From Desertibacillus haloalkaliphilus (GTDB lineage: Bacteria > Bacillota > Bacilli > Bacillales > KJ1-10-99), in NCBI RefSeq assembly GCF_019039105.1, contig NZ_JAHPIV010000023.1, forward strand, positions 1-51,950: a stretch of DNA of 51,950 nucleotides, in the 5' to 3' direction. The position numbers and the translations under genes are program-made. The notes beneath the pieces are model-generated. The model saw only the letters and a program-made list of their open reading frames with translations. It was not told the DNA's origin and searched no databases. Position 1 is the first letter of the stretch. Each line of letters begins with the position of its first letter. Below are positions 44,796 to 51,950 of the stretch, piece after piece.

Positions 44796-45173
44796 ATGTT
44801 TGAATTAGATGTACGAAGTCGTAAACCCATCTACGAACAATTGGTTGATAAAGTCAAAGAGTTAGTTGTGACACAAGTGCTTAAACCAGATGAGAAGCTA
44901 CCTTCCGTTCGGTTGTTATCTAAAGAGCTGACGATCAACCCGAACACGATACAAAAAGCCTATCGTGAATTAGAAAGGCAAGGCTATTTATATTCATCAA
45001 ACCGGAAAGGGTATTTCGTAGCGCCAATCGAGCTGATCTCAAACGAAGAGAAATTAGAGAAAGAATTAAAGCCACAATTTTATCAATTGCTTCGGGAAGC
45101 TATTTATCTAGGTTTAACGGAAGAGGAACTAATCGAATGGTACAAAGATGTGGATAAGGAGGGAATAGAATGA
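44796..45173 (+). CDS. GntR-family regulator, YtrA subfamily
   Basis: A 125-residue repressor. The winged helix is clear: IYEQLVDKVKELVVTQVLKPDEKLPSVRLLSKELTINPNTIQKAYRELERQGYLYSSNRKGYFV. The C-terminal part is short (about 50 residues), which marks the YtrA subfamily rather than the FadR or HutC types. YtrA proteins usually repress their own operon and an ABC transporter that follows, as here; the stop overlaps the ATPase start by 4 bp. AAAGGAGGGG precedes the ATG. The strong operator upstream fits autorepression. The signal is unknown, often a cell-wall antibiotic in relatives. Confidence 0.93.
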   Translation: MFELDVRSRKPIYEQLVDKVKELVVTQVLKPDEKLPSVRLLSKELTINPNTIQKAYRELERQGYLYSSNRKGYFVAPIELISNEEKLEKELKPQFYQLLREAIYLGLTEEELIEWYKDVDKEGIE

Positions 45174-46072
45174 TTCAAGTGAAAGGATTAACCAAATCAT
45201 TTGATGGAGAAAGGGCCGTCCAAAACATTGATTTAACTGTAAAGAAAGGATCGATCTATGGATTGTTAGGCTCAAATGGTGCCGGAAAAACAACACTCCT
45301 TAAAATGCTCACAGGTATTTACCGTCCTAATCAAGGGAGTATTCATATTGATGATGCACCTGTTTATGAAAATGATAGTTTAAAGCAGCGGGTAGTGTTT
45401 ATCCCGGATGCGTTGTATTTTTTCCCGCAATCATCGATTAAACAAATGGCGGCTTATTATCGTCACTTTTATATCAACTGGAATGAAGAACGTTTTAAAA
45501 AGCTTGAGCAAGTGTTTCAAATTGATCCAAAAAAGAAGATTCATCGCCTCTCAAAAGGGATGCAGCGACAAGTCGCGTTTTGGTTAGCGTTATCTTGTAT
45601 GCCTGATGTATTGATTCTTGATGAACCAATTGATGGCCTCGATCCGGTAATGCGCAAAAAGATTAAAAATTTGTTGTTTCAGGATGTCGCTGAACGAGAA
45701 ATGACGGTACTAATTTCTTCGCATAATTTAAGAGAAATTGAAGATATCTGTGACCATATCGGGATTATGCATCACGGGAAGCTCGTCATTGAAAAAGAAT
45801 TAGATGACCTAAAGGCTGATACACAAAAAATCCAAGTTGCCCTGCAACACCCAGATGATGAACAAGAGCTGTTAGCACAACTGGAGGTCCTACACCGTGA
45901 AAAACGAGGGAGTGTCTCCCTACTTATTGTTAGAGGGCATCAGGATGATATTAACGACACAGTAAAACCATATCAGCCGGTCATTTTTGATAGCTTACCA
46001 CTAACACTAGAAGAAATATTTATCTATGAAATGGAGGGACACGGCTATGAAATCGAAAACATCCTTCTATAA
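45170..46072 (+). CDS. ABC transporter ATP-binding protein
   Basis: A 300-residue ATPase of the export-type class. Motifs are the Walker A GLLGSNGAGKTTLL near residue 33, the ABC signature region LSKGMQRQV near 127, and the Walker B ILDEPIDGLDP near 146, followed by the H-loop SSHNLREIE. The signature is LSKGM rather than the common LSGGQ, as is normal in drug/peptide export families. A C-terminal extension (about 215-300) continues into the permease frame. The next gene begins 26 bp inside it, so expression is coupled. Confidence 0.92.
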   Translation: MIQVKGLTKSFDGERAVQNIDLTVKKGSIYGLLGSNGAGKTTLLKMLTGIYRPNQGSIHIDDAPVYENDSLKQRVVFIPDALYFFPQSSIKQMAAYYRHFYINWNEERFKKLEQVFQIDPKKKIHRLSKGMQRQVAFWLALSCMPDVLILDEPIDGLDPVMRKKIKNLLFQDVAEREMTVLISSHNLREIEDICDHIGIMHHGKLVIEKELDDLKADTQKIQVALQHPDDEQELLAQLEVLHREKRGSVSLLIVRGHQDDINDTVKPYQPVIFDSLPLTLEEIFIYEMEGHGYEIENILL

Positions 46073-48029
46073 TGGCGGAATCATCAGGCAAAACGTTAAA
46101 CAACATGGTTGGATTAGTCTAATTTATTTTACCGTTCTTATTTTTGCATTACCACTCCAGATGATCATGATTGATACAGAGCTGCACCAACACCGGTTTA
46201 ATCATCTCGATGATTTTTTTAGTTTTGCAGGACCTTTACAAACGTTAGCTGTCAGTATCATACCGATATTAACTGGGATATTCATCTTCCGTTATTTACA
46301 CGTTAAGGTTGCTGCTGATATGGCCCATAGCCTCCCATTACGCAGAGGCTCATTATTTACCAACCATTATTTAAGCGGGCTTTTCATGTTACTTATCCCT
46401 GTATGGACAACCGCAATCATCACAAACTTAGTACGTTCGATTGTCTCATACGGAGACCAGCTCACAGCAAGTGATCTCATCACGTGGGCCGTAACAATGA
46501 CACTATTTACGATCTTCTTTTACTCATGCTCCGTTCTCGTCGGTATGATGACAGGGATCAGCGTGATTCAAGGGATCCTCACTTATATTTTACTAGTTTT
46601 ACCGCTCGGACTAATTACGTTAATGAGTTTTCATTTACGAATGTTCTTAAATGGGTTCTCAGAGCGATACACAACGAGTATTAACGTTGAAAAATGGTCA
46701 CCACTGATCCATTTTGCTGAGATTTCTCGCAACGCACTCTCTATTTTTGAGGTGACCATGTACTTCGGTGGTACACTCCTGCTAGTGATCATCGCTTACA
46801 TTCTATATAAGTTTCGCCATATCGAATCGGCTTCACAAGCGATCGCGATTCAGCCGTTGCGTCCGGTATTCAAATATGGAGTCACATTTTGTTTCATGTT
46901 ACTGAGCGGCGCATATTTTGAGAGAGGCGATGGGCTCAGCTGGCTCATTTTCGGTTATATCATCGGCTCCTTCATTGGCTATATCATTGCAGAAATGATA
47001 TTGCAAAAAACATGGCGAATTTTCCAACCAAAAGCTTTCATCGGATATATCGGGTTTGCAGCCGTTACCGTTCTCCTTATTATCGCAATAAGCATGGATA
47101 TCACTGGCTATGAAACCAGGGTTCCAGAAGCTAGTCAAGTAGAAAGTGTTTATTTCGGTCAAAATATTTTCAATTTGCGTGACGAGCTAGACAAAGACAG
47201 CAGTGATGCTTTCATTACGGACGAAGATTATATTGAAAAAGTGATTGCTTTACATGAAACTGCAAGCCAACAACAATCAAATGAACAAGAAAGTCACCAA
47301 TATGGTAGTAACTACTTTTTCATAGCTTACCAGCTTGAAAATGGAAATCGTCTTGTTCGTGAATATGAGCTTTCACATGAACTAACCAAAGAACAGATTG
47401 CACCGGTTCTAGAATCTGAACAATATAAAAACAGTCACTTTCATCTTAAGCAGCTCGAGCGACCAACCGATACGATTACAATTATTGCAAACGAACCAAT
47501 CAATAAAAGTATAGCCATTATAGATCCTGATGAGATGGCTGAGCTGAAGCAAATTGTAAAAGGTGAGTATATCAACATGAGCTATGACGAAATGATGACA
47601 AGTAAAAGAGATTGGGCGACTATCCAACTGTCATTCACTGACACAGACCAAGACCAACTGAACATGCAACGTACAGCATTTCCTTGGAAAAAGTCGTTTT
47701 CAACTTTGGAACAATGGTTAGAAGAGAATAATTATCTTGATCAAGCAAGAATACATGCTCATGAGGTTGAGTATCTCGAAGTCGTACAGATTGCCGAGAA
47801 CGGGGATAGACATATCCATCCAACTCAGGTTTTCAACCTCCCACACGAATATCATATTCTTTCGTCTACACAAATCGTTGATGAACAGGAAATAGACGCG
47901 GCACTACAAGTATATAGTGACTACACAGAAGGGCAATATTTCCTTAAGTTTGTAACTATTGATGGTACAGAATTTTATGGAATGTTTACATCCGATTCGA
48001 TCCCCAAGGAGATTTATTCACAATTGTAA
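46047..48029 (+). CDS. ABC permease with a large C-terminal extracytoplasmic domain
   Basis: A 660-residue protein. Residues up to about 350 hold eight or so membrane helices (SLIYFTVLIFALPLQMIMI, TLAVSIIPILTGIFIFRYL, and others). The remaining 300 residues, from about YETRVPEASQVESVYFG onward, are acidic, rich in Gln/Glu and without membrane helices, so they probably lie outside. Such a fused domain is not typical of the short YtrC/YtrD permeases and I cannot name it. It overlaps the ATPase gene. The start ATG follows GGAGGG. It should form the transport pair with the ATPase, perhaps exporting a lipid or peptide. Confidence 0.8.
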   Translation: MKSKTSFYNGGIIRQNVKQHGWISLIYFTVLIFALPLQMIMIDTELHQHRFNHLDDFFSFAGPLQTLAVSIIPILTGIFIFRYLHVKVAADMAHSLPLRRGSLFTNHYLSGLFMLLIPVWTTAIITNLVRSIVSYGDQLTASDLITWAVTMTLFTIFFYSCSVLVGMMTGISVIQGILTYILLVLPLGLITLMSFHLRMFLNGFSERYTTSINVEKWSPLIHFAEISRNALSIFEVTMYFGGTLLLVIIAYILYKFRHIESASQAIAIQPLRPVFKYGVTFCFMLLSGAYFERGDGLSWLIFGYIIGSFIGYIIAEMILQKTWRIFQPKAFIGYIGFAAVTVLLIIAISMDITGYETRVPEASQVESVYFGQNIFNLRDELDKDSSDAFITDEDYIEKVIALHETASQQQSNEQESHQYGSNYFFIAYQLENGNRLVREYELSHELTKEQIAPVLESEQYKNSHFHLKQLERPTDTITIIANEPINKSIAIIDPDEMAELKQIVKGEYINMSYDEMMTSKRDWATIQLSFTDTDQDQLNMQRTAFPWKKSFSTLEQWLEENNYLDQARIHAHEVEYLEVVQIAENGDRHIHPTQVFNLPHEYHILSSTQIVDEQEIDAALQVYSDYTEGQYFLKFVTIDGTEFYGMFTSDSIPKEIYSQL

Positions 48030-48030
48030 T

Positions 48031-48148
48031 CTCACCGTCACAAAAGCGGTGAGACTACAATGACAAGGGAGATAGTAGTGTCAATCGCACAAACACGCAG
48101 GGGGATTAACCTCTGCGTGTTTCGGCTTTTTAATGAGATTCCTGGCTC
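48031..48148 (+). terminator. Terminator pair after the ABC operon
   Basis: A first hairpin CTCACCG/CGGTGAG (48031-48053) is followed by a stronger one, ACACGCAG/CTGCGTGT (48093-48120), then TTTCGGCTTTTTA. Together they close the operon. Confidence 0.75.
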
Positions 48149-48490
48149 TTTTGTGCTTCATCGCTCTTATGAAGGACATTCCTCTTGCTTTTCTACCTCA
48201 TTTTGTCCTTCATCAGCTTCATGAAGGACATTCCTCTTGCTTTTCTACCTCATTTTGTCCTTCATCAGCTTCATGAAGGACATTCCCCCTGCTTTTCTAC
48301 CTCATTTTGTCCTTCATCAGCTTCATGAAGGACATTCCCCCTGCTTTTCTACCTCATTTTGTCCTTCATCAGCTTCATGAAGGACATTCCCCCTGCTTTT
48401 CTACCTCATTTTGTCCTTCATCAGCTTCATGAAGGACTTTTCCCCTGCTTTTCTACCTCATTTTGTCCTTCATCAGCTCTATGAAGGACT
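48149..48490. repeat. 52-bp palindromic tandem repeat, seven copies
   Basis: ATGAAGGAC begins at 48169, 48221, 48273, 48325, 48377, 48429 and 48481, exactly 52 bp apart. Between units lies the hairpin TGTCCTTCAT-CAGCTTC-ATGAAGGACA (10-bp arms). The inner segment is TTCCCCCTGCTTTTCTACC with a few variants. A looser eighth arm starts at 48149. The array sits between the ABC operon and the repetitive-protein gene. Same family as 38077-38206. Confidence 0.95.
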
Positions 48491-48617
48491 TTTCTCTCGT
48501 GACTATCCTTTTGTCACTATACTCACTTTAATGTCACCCCTCTTTGACTAACTCCCCAATTTAACGAGATTCCCAAACTTCTAATCAAGGAACGTTTAAT
48601 CCATGGCATCCGATTTT

Positions 48618-49178
48618 CTATAACAACTGTTGCTCCCTTAGTTCATTCGTATAAAGAATCGCATTAAAGTTAGAGCCAATCGCTTGTAGAACAGCACCAA
48701 TTGTTGAAATCGGCTGAGCCTCTTCTCCCCGCTCATTCAAACGAAAAACACCAGCAATAGCCTCTAACCCTGCCCCAAGAGCCTGTGTCGCATTTCCTAT
48801 GGCATAATCATGCTCCCCTTCAAAATGATCAGCCGCTGCACTAATCGACGACCCCATTGACTGAAAGGTATCACCTAGAGCTTCGAGACGAATGTTATCA
48901 TCACCATTCTCATCAAACGCTTGCAAATAAGCCCCTAATGAGGAGGCTGACGCCCCAACACCATCAATCCAGTTTCCTGTAAAATCAAGCACGTTATCTG
49001 TTGCGACCGTTCCAATTAACAAACTCCCGACTGCTTGTAGTCCTTCACCGATAGTAACGAGGAGTTCATTGCTATTTTGTATGCCAGCTAACTCTCTCCC
49101 CTCTGCAATCGCAGAGACTATGGTTCCAATTGCATCTAACCAAGCACCACTTAACAGTTTATATTCATCTACTGCCAT
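48618..49178 (-). CDS. Internally repetitive Gly/Ala-rich protein (DUF6944-like)
   Basis: A 186-residue protein made of repeats with the pattern G..L.A(I/V)G....(A/L): GAWLDAIGTIVSAIAE, GEGLQAVGSLLIGTV, GNWIDGVGASASSLGAYLQ, LEALGDTFQSMGSSISAAA, GNATQALGAGLEAIAG, ISTIGAVLQAIGS. About six units of 22-28 residues. The alternation of small and hydrophobic residues suggests amphipathic helices that pack or touch a membrane. It lacks a signal peptide. I recall a Bacillus family described only as repetitive (DUF6944), but the match is not certain. ATG at 49178 has GGTGG upstream. Function unknown. Confidence 0.65.
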   Translation of the reverse strand: MAVDEYKLLSGAWLDAIGTIVSAIAEGRELAGIQNSNELLVTIGEGLQAVGSLLIGTVATDNVLDFTGNWIDGVGASASSLGAYLQAFDENGDDNIRLEALGDTFQSMGSSISAAADHFEGEHDYAIGNATQALGAGLEAIAGVFRLNERGEEAQPISTIGAVLQAIGSNFNAILYTNELREQQLL

Positions 49179-49304
49179 TGCAACCACCGCCTCTGCTCGT
49201 ACTCTGTTTGTTTTATTCTATTCATCCTCTTTAATTTCAGTGAGGTTATCAACCTGGTTGCAAAGCTACAAGCATCATTTCCCATAGTATTTTTTTGATA
49301 AGTC

Positions 49305-49344
49305 TAAAAAACCTCACCTTACATCTAACATGTAAGCTGAGGCT
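49305..49344 (-). terminator. Terminator of the efflux operon
   Basis: On the minus strand GCCTCAGCTTACAT pairs with ATGTAAGGTGAGG (one mismatch), followed by TTTTTTAG. Confidence 0.85.
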
Positions 49345-49362
49345 TTCTTCCCTTTATAATAA

Positions 49363-50817
49363 CTATCCTTCGGTAACGGCCTTTCCTTGTTCTTTCCGTT
49401 CATCTGTATCATCTTCTGGCGCTTCTTTTTTCTTTATAAAAAGAGCTAAAATAAGACCTGCCAATGATAACGCCCCTGCAACAATAAAGGACATATTAAC
49501 ACCATGAACCAGCGCCAAATCAATATCACCAGTCGCTTGCGGGTCGAGTGCTGTCGTTGTCATCACTGTTACTAACACAGCCGTCCCAATTGAACCAGAG
49601 ACCTGGCGCATCGTATTATTCATTGCTGTACCATGTGGGATCAATACACGTGGCAGTACATTAATGCCTGCTGTTGTGACAGGCATCATTACCATTGATA
49701 CACCTAACATTCGAACCGCATTTACAACCGTAATATAAGTAAAGGAAGTTGTAGGTGTTAAGTTTGTAAACATAAACGTAGTCACTGTTATCAAGGTCAA
49801 CCCTATAATCGTCAGTGTACGCGCCCCAATTTTATCGAAAATTCTCCCTGTTATTGGAGACATCAATCCCATAAGTACTGCCCCAGGCAAAATCATTAAC
49901 CCTGTTTCAAGGGCGGTAAAATGATGCATATCTTGCATATAAATTGGCAGGATCGTCGCACCACCAATCAGTGCAATAAACACAACCATCCCAATAACAG
50001 TTGTTAATGTAAACACACCGTATCTAAACACTCGAAATTCCAGAATCGGTTGTTCCAATCGTAATTGACGTCGAATAAACCATATCAATGTGACAACCCC
50101 AATGGCGGTAGGTAATATCACCATATAACTGATCCAACTGTGTTCACCAGCATTACTAAAACCAAATAATAAACCACCAAACCCAAGTGAAGACAAGACG
50201 ATCGATAAGATATCTACCTTAGGGTTTCGCAACGTTGTCACATTTTTCAAGATAAAATAAGCAGCTATCATATCAATAATAGCGACAGGAAAGACAACCC
50301 AAAATAAAACAGACCAGTGATAATTTTCAACAATCCATCCTGAAAGTGTCGGTCCAAGAGCGGGAGCAAATGAAATCACGAGCCCTACCATTCCCATTGC
50401 CGCTCCCCGTTTCTCAATCGGGAAGACTAACAAAAGGACCGTCTGCATCAGTGGCATCATAATCCCTGCCCCTGCCGCTTGTAACACCCGACCGACCATT
50501 AAAAAAGAAAATGTTGGTGCAAGAGCACAGACAAGCGTCCCTAAAGCGAATAATCCCATTGCCACTAAGAATAACTTTCTCGTTGTAAACTTTTCAATTA
50601 GAAAGGCGGTAATAGGGATCATTACACCATTTACTAGCATAAAAATTGTCGTCAGCCATTGCCCTGTGTTAGCAGTAATATCAAAATCCCTCATAAAGTG
50701 AGGAAGCGCAGTTGTTAGCAAGGTCTGATTTAATATGGCAAGAAAAGCTCCGGTTAACAAAACAGCAACTAGAGGTATCCTTTTTATATTTTCGATTGAT
50801 TGTTGACTTGTGTCCAT
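49363..50817 (-). CDS. MFS drug efflux protein, DHA2 family (LmrB-like)
   Basis: A 484-residue drug:H+ antiporter with fourteen predicted helices. Typical signs are ILNQTLLTTALPHFMRDFD near residue 28, LTTIFMLVNGVMIPITAFLIEKF after it, and GRVLQAAGAGIMMPLMQTVLL with the motif C region GPTLSGWIVENYHW near 150. It resembles B. subtilis LmrB (lincomycin resistance) and its YkuC-like kin. It lies 28 bp after a TetR gene in the same direction, so TetR is the likely controller. The substrate is unknown. Confidence 0.9.
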   Translation of the reverse strand: MDTSQQSIENIKRIPLVAVLLTGAFLAILNQTLLTTALPHFMRDFDITANTGQWLTTIFMLVNGVMIPITAFLIEKFTTRKLFLVAMGLFALGTLVCALAPTFSFLMVGRVLQAAGAGIMMPLMQTVLLLVFPIEKRGAAMGMVGLVISFAPALGPTLSGWIVENYHWSVLFWVVFPVAIIDMIAAYFILKNVTTLRNPKVDILSIVLSSLGFGGLLFGFSNAGEHSWISYMVILPTAIGVVTLIWFIRRQLRLEQPILEFRVFRYGVFTLTTVIGMVVFIALIGGATILPIYMQDMHHFTALETGLMILPGAVLMGLMSPITGRIFDKIGARTLTIIGLTLITVTTFMFTNLTPTTSFTYITVVNAVRMLGVSMVMMPVTTAGINVLPRVLIPHGTAMNNTMRQVSGSIGTAVLVTVMTTTALDPQATGDIDLALVHGVNMSFIVAGALSLAGLILALFIKKKEAPEDDTDERKEQGKAVTEG

Positions 50818-50845
50818 CTTTTCAAACCTTCTTTAACTATAAGTT

Positions 50846-51733
50846 TTATTCTTTTTCGGCTTTTGAATTCTCTACTAGCGCAAGCAGGACTGGTGTTTCT
50901 TGTTTAATGTCAATGCGGCGCTCAAGAAAATAACATAATGCTTCAACAATAAACTTTCTGGGCTCGTTAGCTTTTAATTCTTCTTCTAATGAAGCAACTG
51001 CTTCTGAGGCTTCCTTCTTCTCCAACGACGTCATTCGAGAACGATCTAATTCTTGTTTAATTTTCCTAAAGACATCTTTAATCATCTGCTCCCTTGACTT
51101 TTTTAATGGGATAGATGTAACCGACTCAGATTCACTCATCATTTCAGCACGTAAAGCTGGCTCGACCGTCTTAGGGCCAGCGACAATCATATCAAGTTGT
51201 GCAACGAGTACAGCTGCAACCTCCTGTTTATCCAATGGCTTTTTTTCATACATTAGTAGATCAATATACTCTCGTAACGTCCCTTGAAAAAGGAGAGACA
51301 TATCCCAAACATAAAGATCAACCTGCTCACCATAAGCTTCCCTAAGGCAATCCCGATGCCAATTTAGAAATGTTACTTTTGACTGCTTAATGGCCGAGAT
51401 GACTTCTAGGTTTTGATGAATAGGGATTGATTTAAAAACTAAATTCAAAAAAGCTCGCACTTTAAGATTCTCGTCTAATTCAACGAATATTTTTTTTTGC
51501 AAACGCTCTTTCTTTGACAAACTTGTCACGCGATTAATTTCTTCAGATTTTGCAAACATCGTCTCAAGAGTATATTCAAACAATTGAATCAATAAGTCTT
51601 CTTTTGACTCAAAATATTTATAAAGAGTTGCTTTAGACATCCCGCAATCTTCGGCAATCTGTTGCATTGATGTAAAAAAGAACCCCTTATGAGAAAAACG
51701 TTCGATGGCTACCTTAAAAACTTTCTCTTTCAT
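50846..51733 (-). CDS. TetR-family regulator with long C-terminal part
   Basis: A 295-residue regulator. The N-terminal HTH is clear (FKVAIERFSHKGFFFTSMQQIAEDCGMSKATLYKYFESKEDLLIQLF). The remaining 240 residues are longer than in common TetR proteins (about 190 in total); the last 90 are highly charged (KKSREQMIKDVFRKIKQELDRSR, EEELKANEPRK), perhaps a coiled extension. It leads the efflux gene by 28 bp in one operon. AAGGGTG precedes the ATG. A perfect 16-bp palindrome lies in the promoter, which suits autorepression. LmrA, the TetR repressor of lmrB in B. subtilis, has the same gene order. Confidence 0.9.
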   Translation of the reverse strand: MKEKVFKVAIERFSHKGFFFTSMQQIAEDCGMSKATLYKYFESKEDLLIQLFEYTLETMFAKSEEINRVTSLSKKERLQKKIFVELDENLKVRAFLNLVFKSIPIHQNLEVISAIKQSKVTFLNWHRDCLREAYGEQVDLYVWDMSLLFQGTLREYIDLLMYEKKPLDKQEVAAVLVAQLDMIVAGPKTVEPALRAEMMSESESVTSIPLKKSREQMIKDVFRKIKQELDRSRMTSLEKKEASEAVASLEEELKANEPRKFIVEALCYFLERRIDIKQETPVLLALVENSKAEKE

Positions 51734-51786
51734 CTCTTACACACCCTTATCGAAGTCACAACTCTTCGGTACTACTAAGTATCATG

Positions 51787-51838
51787 AAAACTGATCAGTT
51801 TTATGACTGATTATATAGTCAGGTTACTGTTGTGTCAA
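51787..51838 (-). promoter_or_regulatory. Promoter and operator of the TetR-MFS operon
   Basis: On the minus strand TTGACA (51838-51833), 17 bp, TATAAT (51815-51810), a consensus promoter. The perfect palindrome AAAACTGATCAGTTTT (51787-51802) lies just downstream over the expected start site, and TGACT/AGTCA arms flank the -10. Both are candidate TetR sites. Confidence 0.75.
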
Positions 51839-51870
51839 TTGAGATGCTCGAACTACGATAAAAATAAAGA

Positions 51871-51950
51871 AGGGGCTGGGACAAAATGATATGCTCCCTC
51901 TAGGGTAGACAGATTAAAAAATAAAAATCTGTTTTACCTTAGGGGGAGTA
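51871..51950. repeat. Inverted-repeat element at the right edge, IS-end-like
   Basis: After AGGGGCTGGGACAAAA come TGCTCCCTCTAGGGTAGACAG and, 12 bp later, its inexact reverse complement (CTGTTTTACC...GGGGGAGTA), about 24 bp each side. The TG start and the GTAGACAG block resemble the IS3-type terminus at the left edge. The window stops inside or at the end of the element, so it could be an IS remnant, a tiny MITE or part of a larger palindrome. Confidence 0.55.

Noticed and set aside
48149-48490. CRISPR array
   Set aside because: The segments between the palindromic cores are almost identical, whereas CRISPR spacers are unique. No cas genes are near.

Overview
The window looks like the chromosome of a low-GC, endospore-forming Bacillaceae. 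Evidence: the B. subtilis-type order yhcX - glpP - glpF - glpK - glpD - pgcA, a spoVR gene, strong AGGAGG-type ribosome binding sites with occasional TTG/GTG starts, sigma-A promoters and many intrinsic terminators. A BCCT betaine transporter, an SbtA-type sodium/bicarbonate permease and a MotAB stator would suit a salt- or alkali-adapted species, but that is inference. There is no prophage and no CRISPR array.

Region by region. 1-1500: the 3' end of an IS3-family element, then a small iron-linked zone with three Fur-box-like palindromes, a second YlaN-type protein, a DUF2325 protein and a possible 18-residue peptide. 1630-7920: metal genes, namely a lone ZnuA/AdcA-type zinc lipoprotein with a 4 x 45 bp His-repeat and two Zur-box palindromes, an MgtE magnesium channel, and a CobW GTPase divergent from a permease/DUF1980 pair. 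8073-11242: SpoVR and an AbgT-family transporter. 11787-18729: phosphoglucomutase and the glycerol regulon, with a GlpP-type terminator leader before both glpD and glpF and a cre site on the glpF promoter. 18918-28537: a small unknown protein, a YtkA/FixH-like protein, a GNAT-nitrilase fusion (YhcX), a DUF2225 protein, NupC, a solitary glycogen phosphorylase, and a GntP permease with a glycerophosphodiesterase. 28749-33354: motA-motB-fliL-like and an aldehyde dehydrogenase/PrmA-like pair. 33490-37873: a small basic protein, OpuD, and an inorganic-carbon locus (DUF2294, SbtA, carbonic-anhydrase-like protein lacking Zn ligands) behind a long leader that ends in a terminator. 38077-43523: a 52-bp palindromic tandem repeat, tRNA-Glu/Val/Asp, a Rieske oxidoreductase (YhfW), HisJ and malate synthase G with a divergent LysR regulator. 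44691-51838: a GntR-ABC operon, a second and longer 52-bp array, an internally repetitive protein, and a TetR-MFS efflux operon. The right edge carries an inverted-repeat element.

The most promising undescribed items are (i) the DUF2294-SbtA-pseudo-carbonic-anhydrase locus with its leader attenuator, (ii) the two 52-bp-period palindromic arrays 10 kb apart, which share a core but differ in their inner sequence, and (iii) the Fur-box cluster with a YlaN paralogue and a possible mini-peptide. All functions are read from sequence motifs and family memory; no database search was run.
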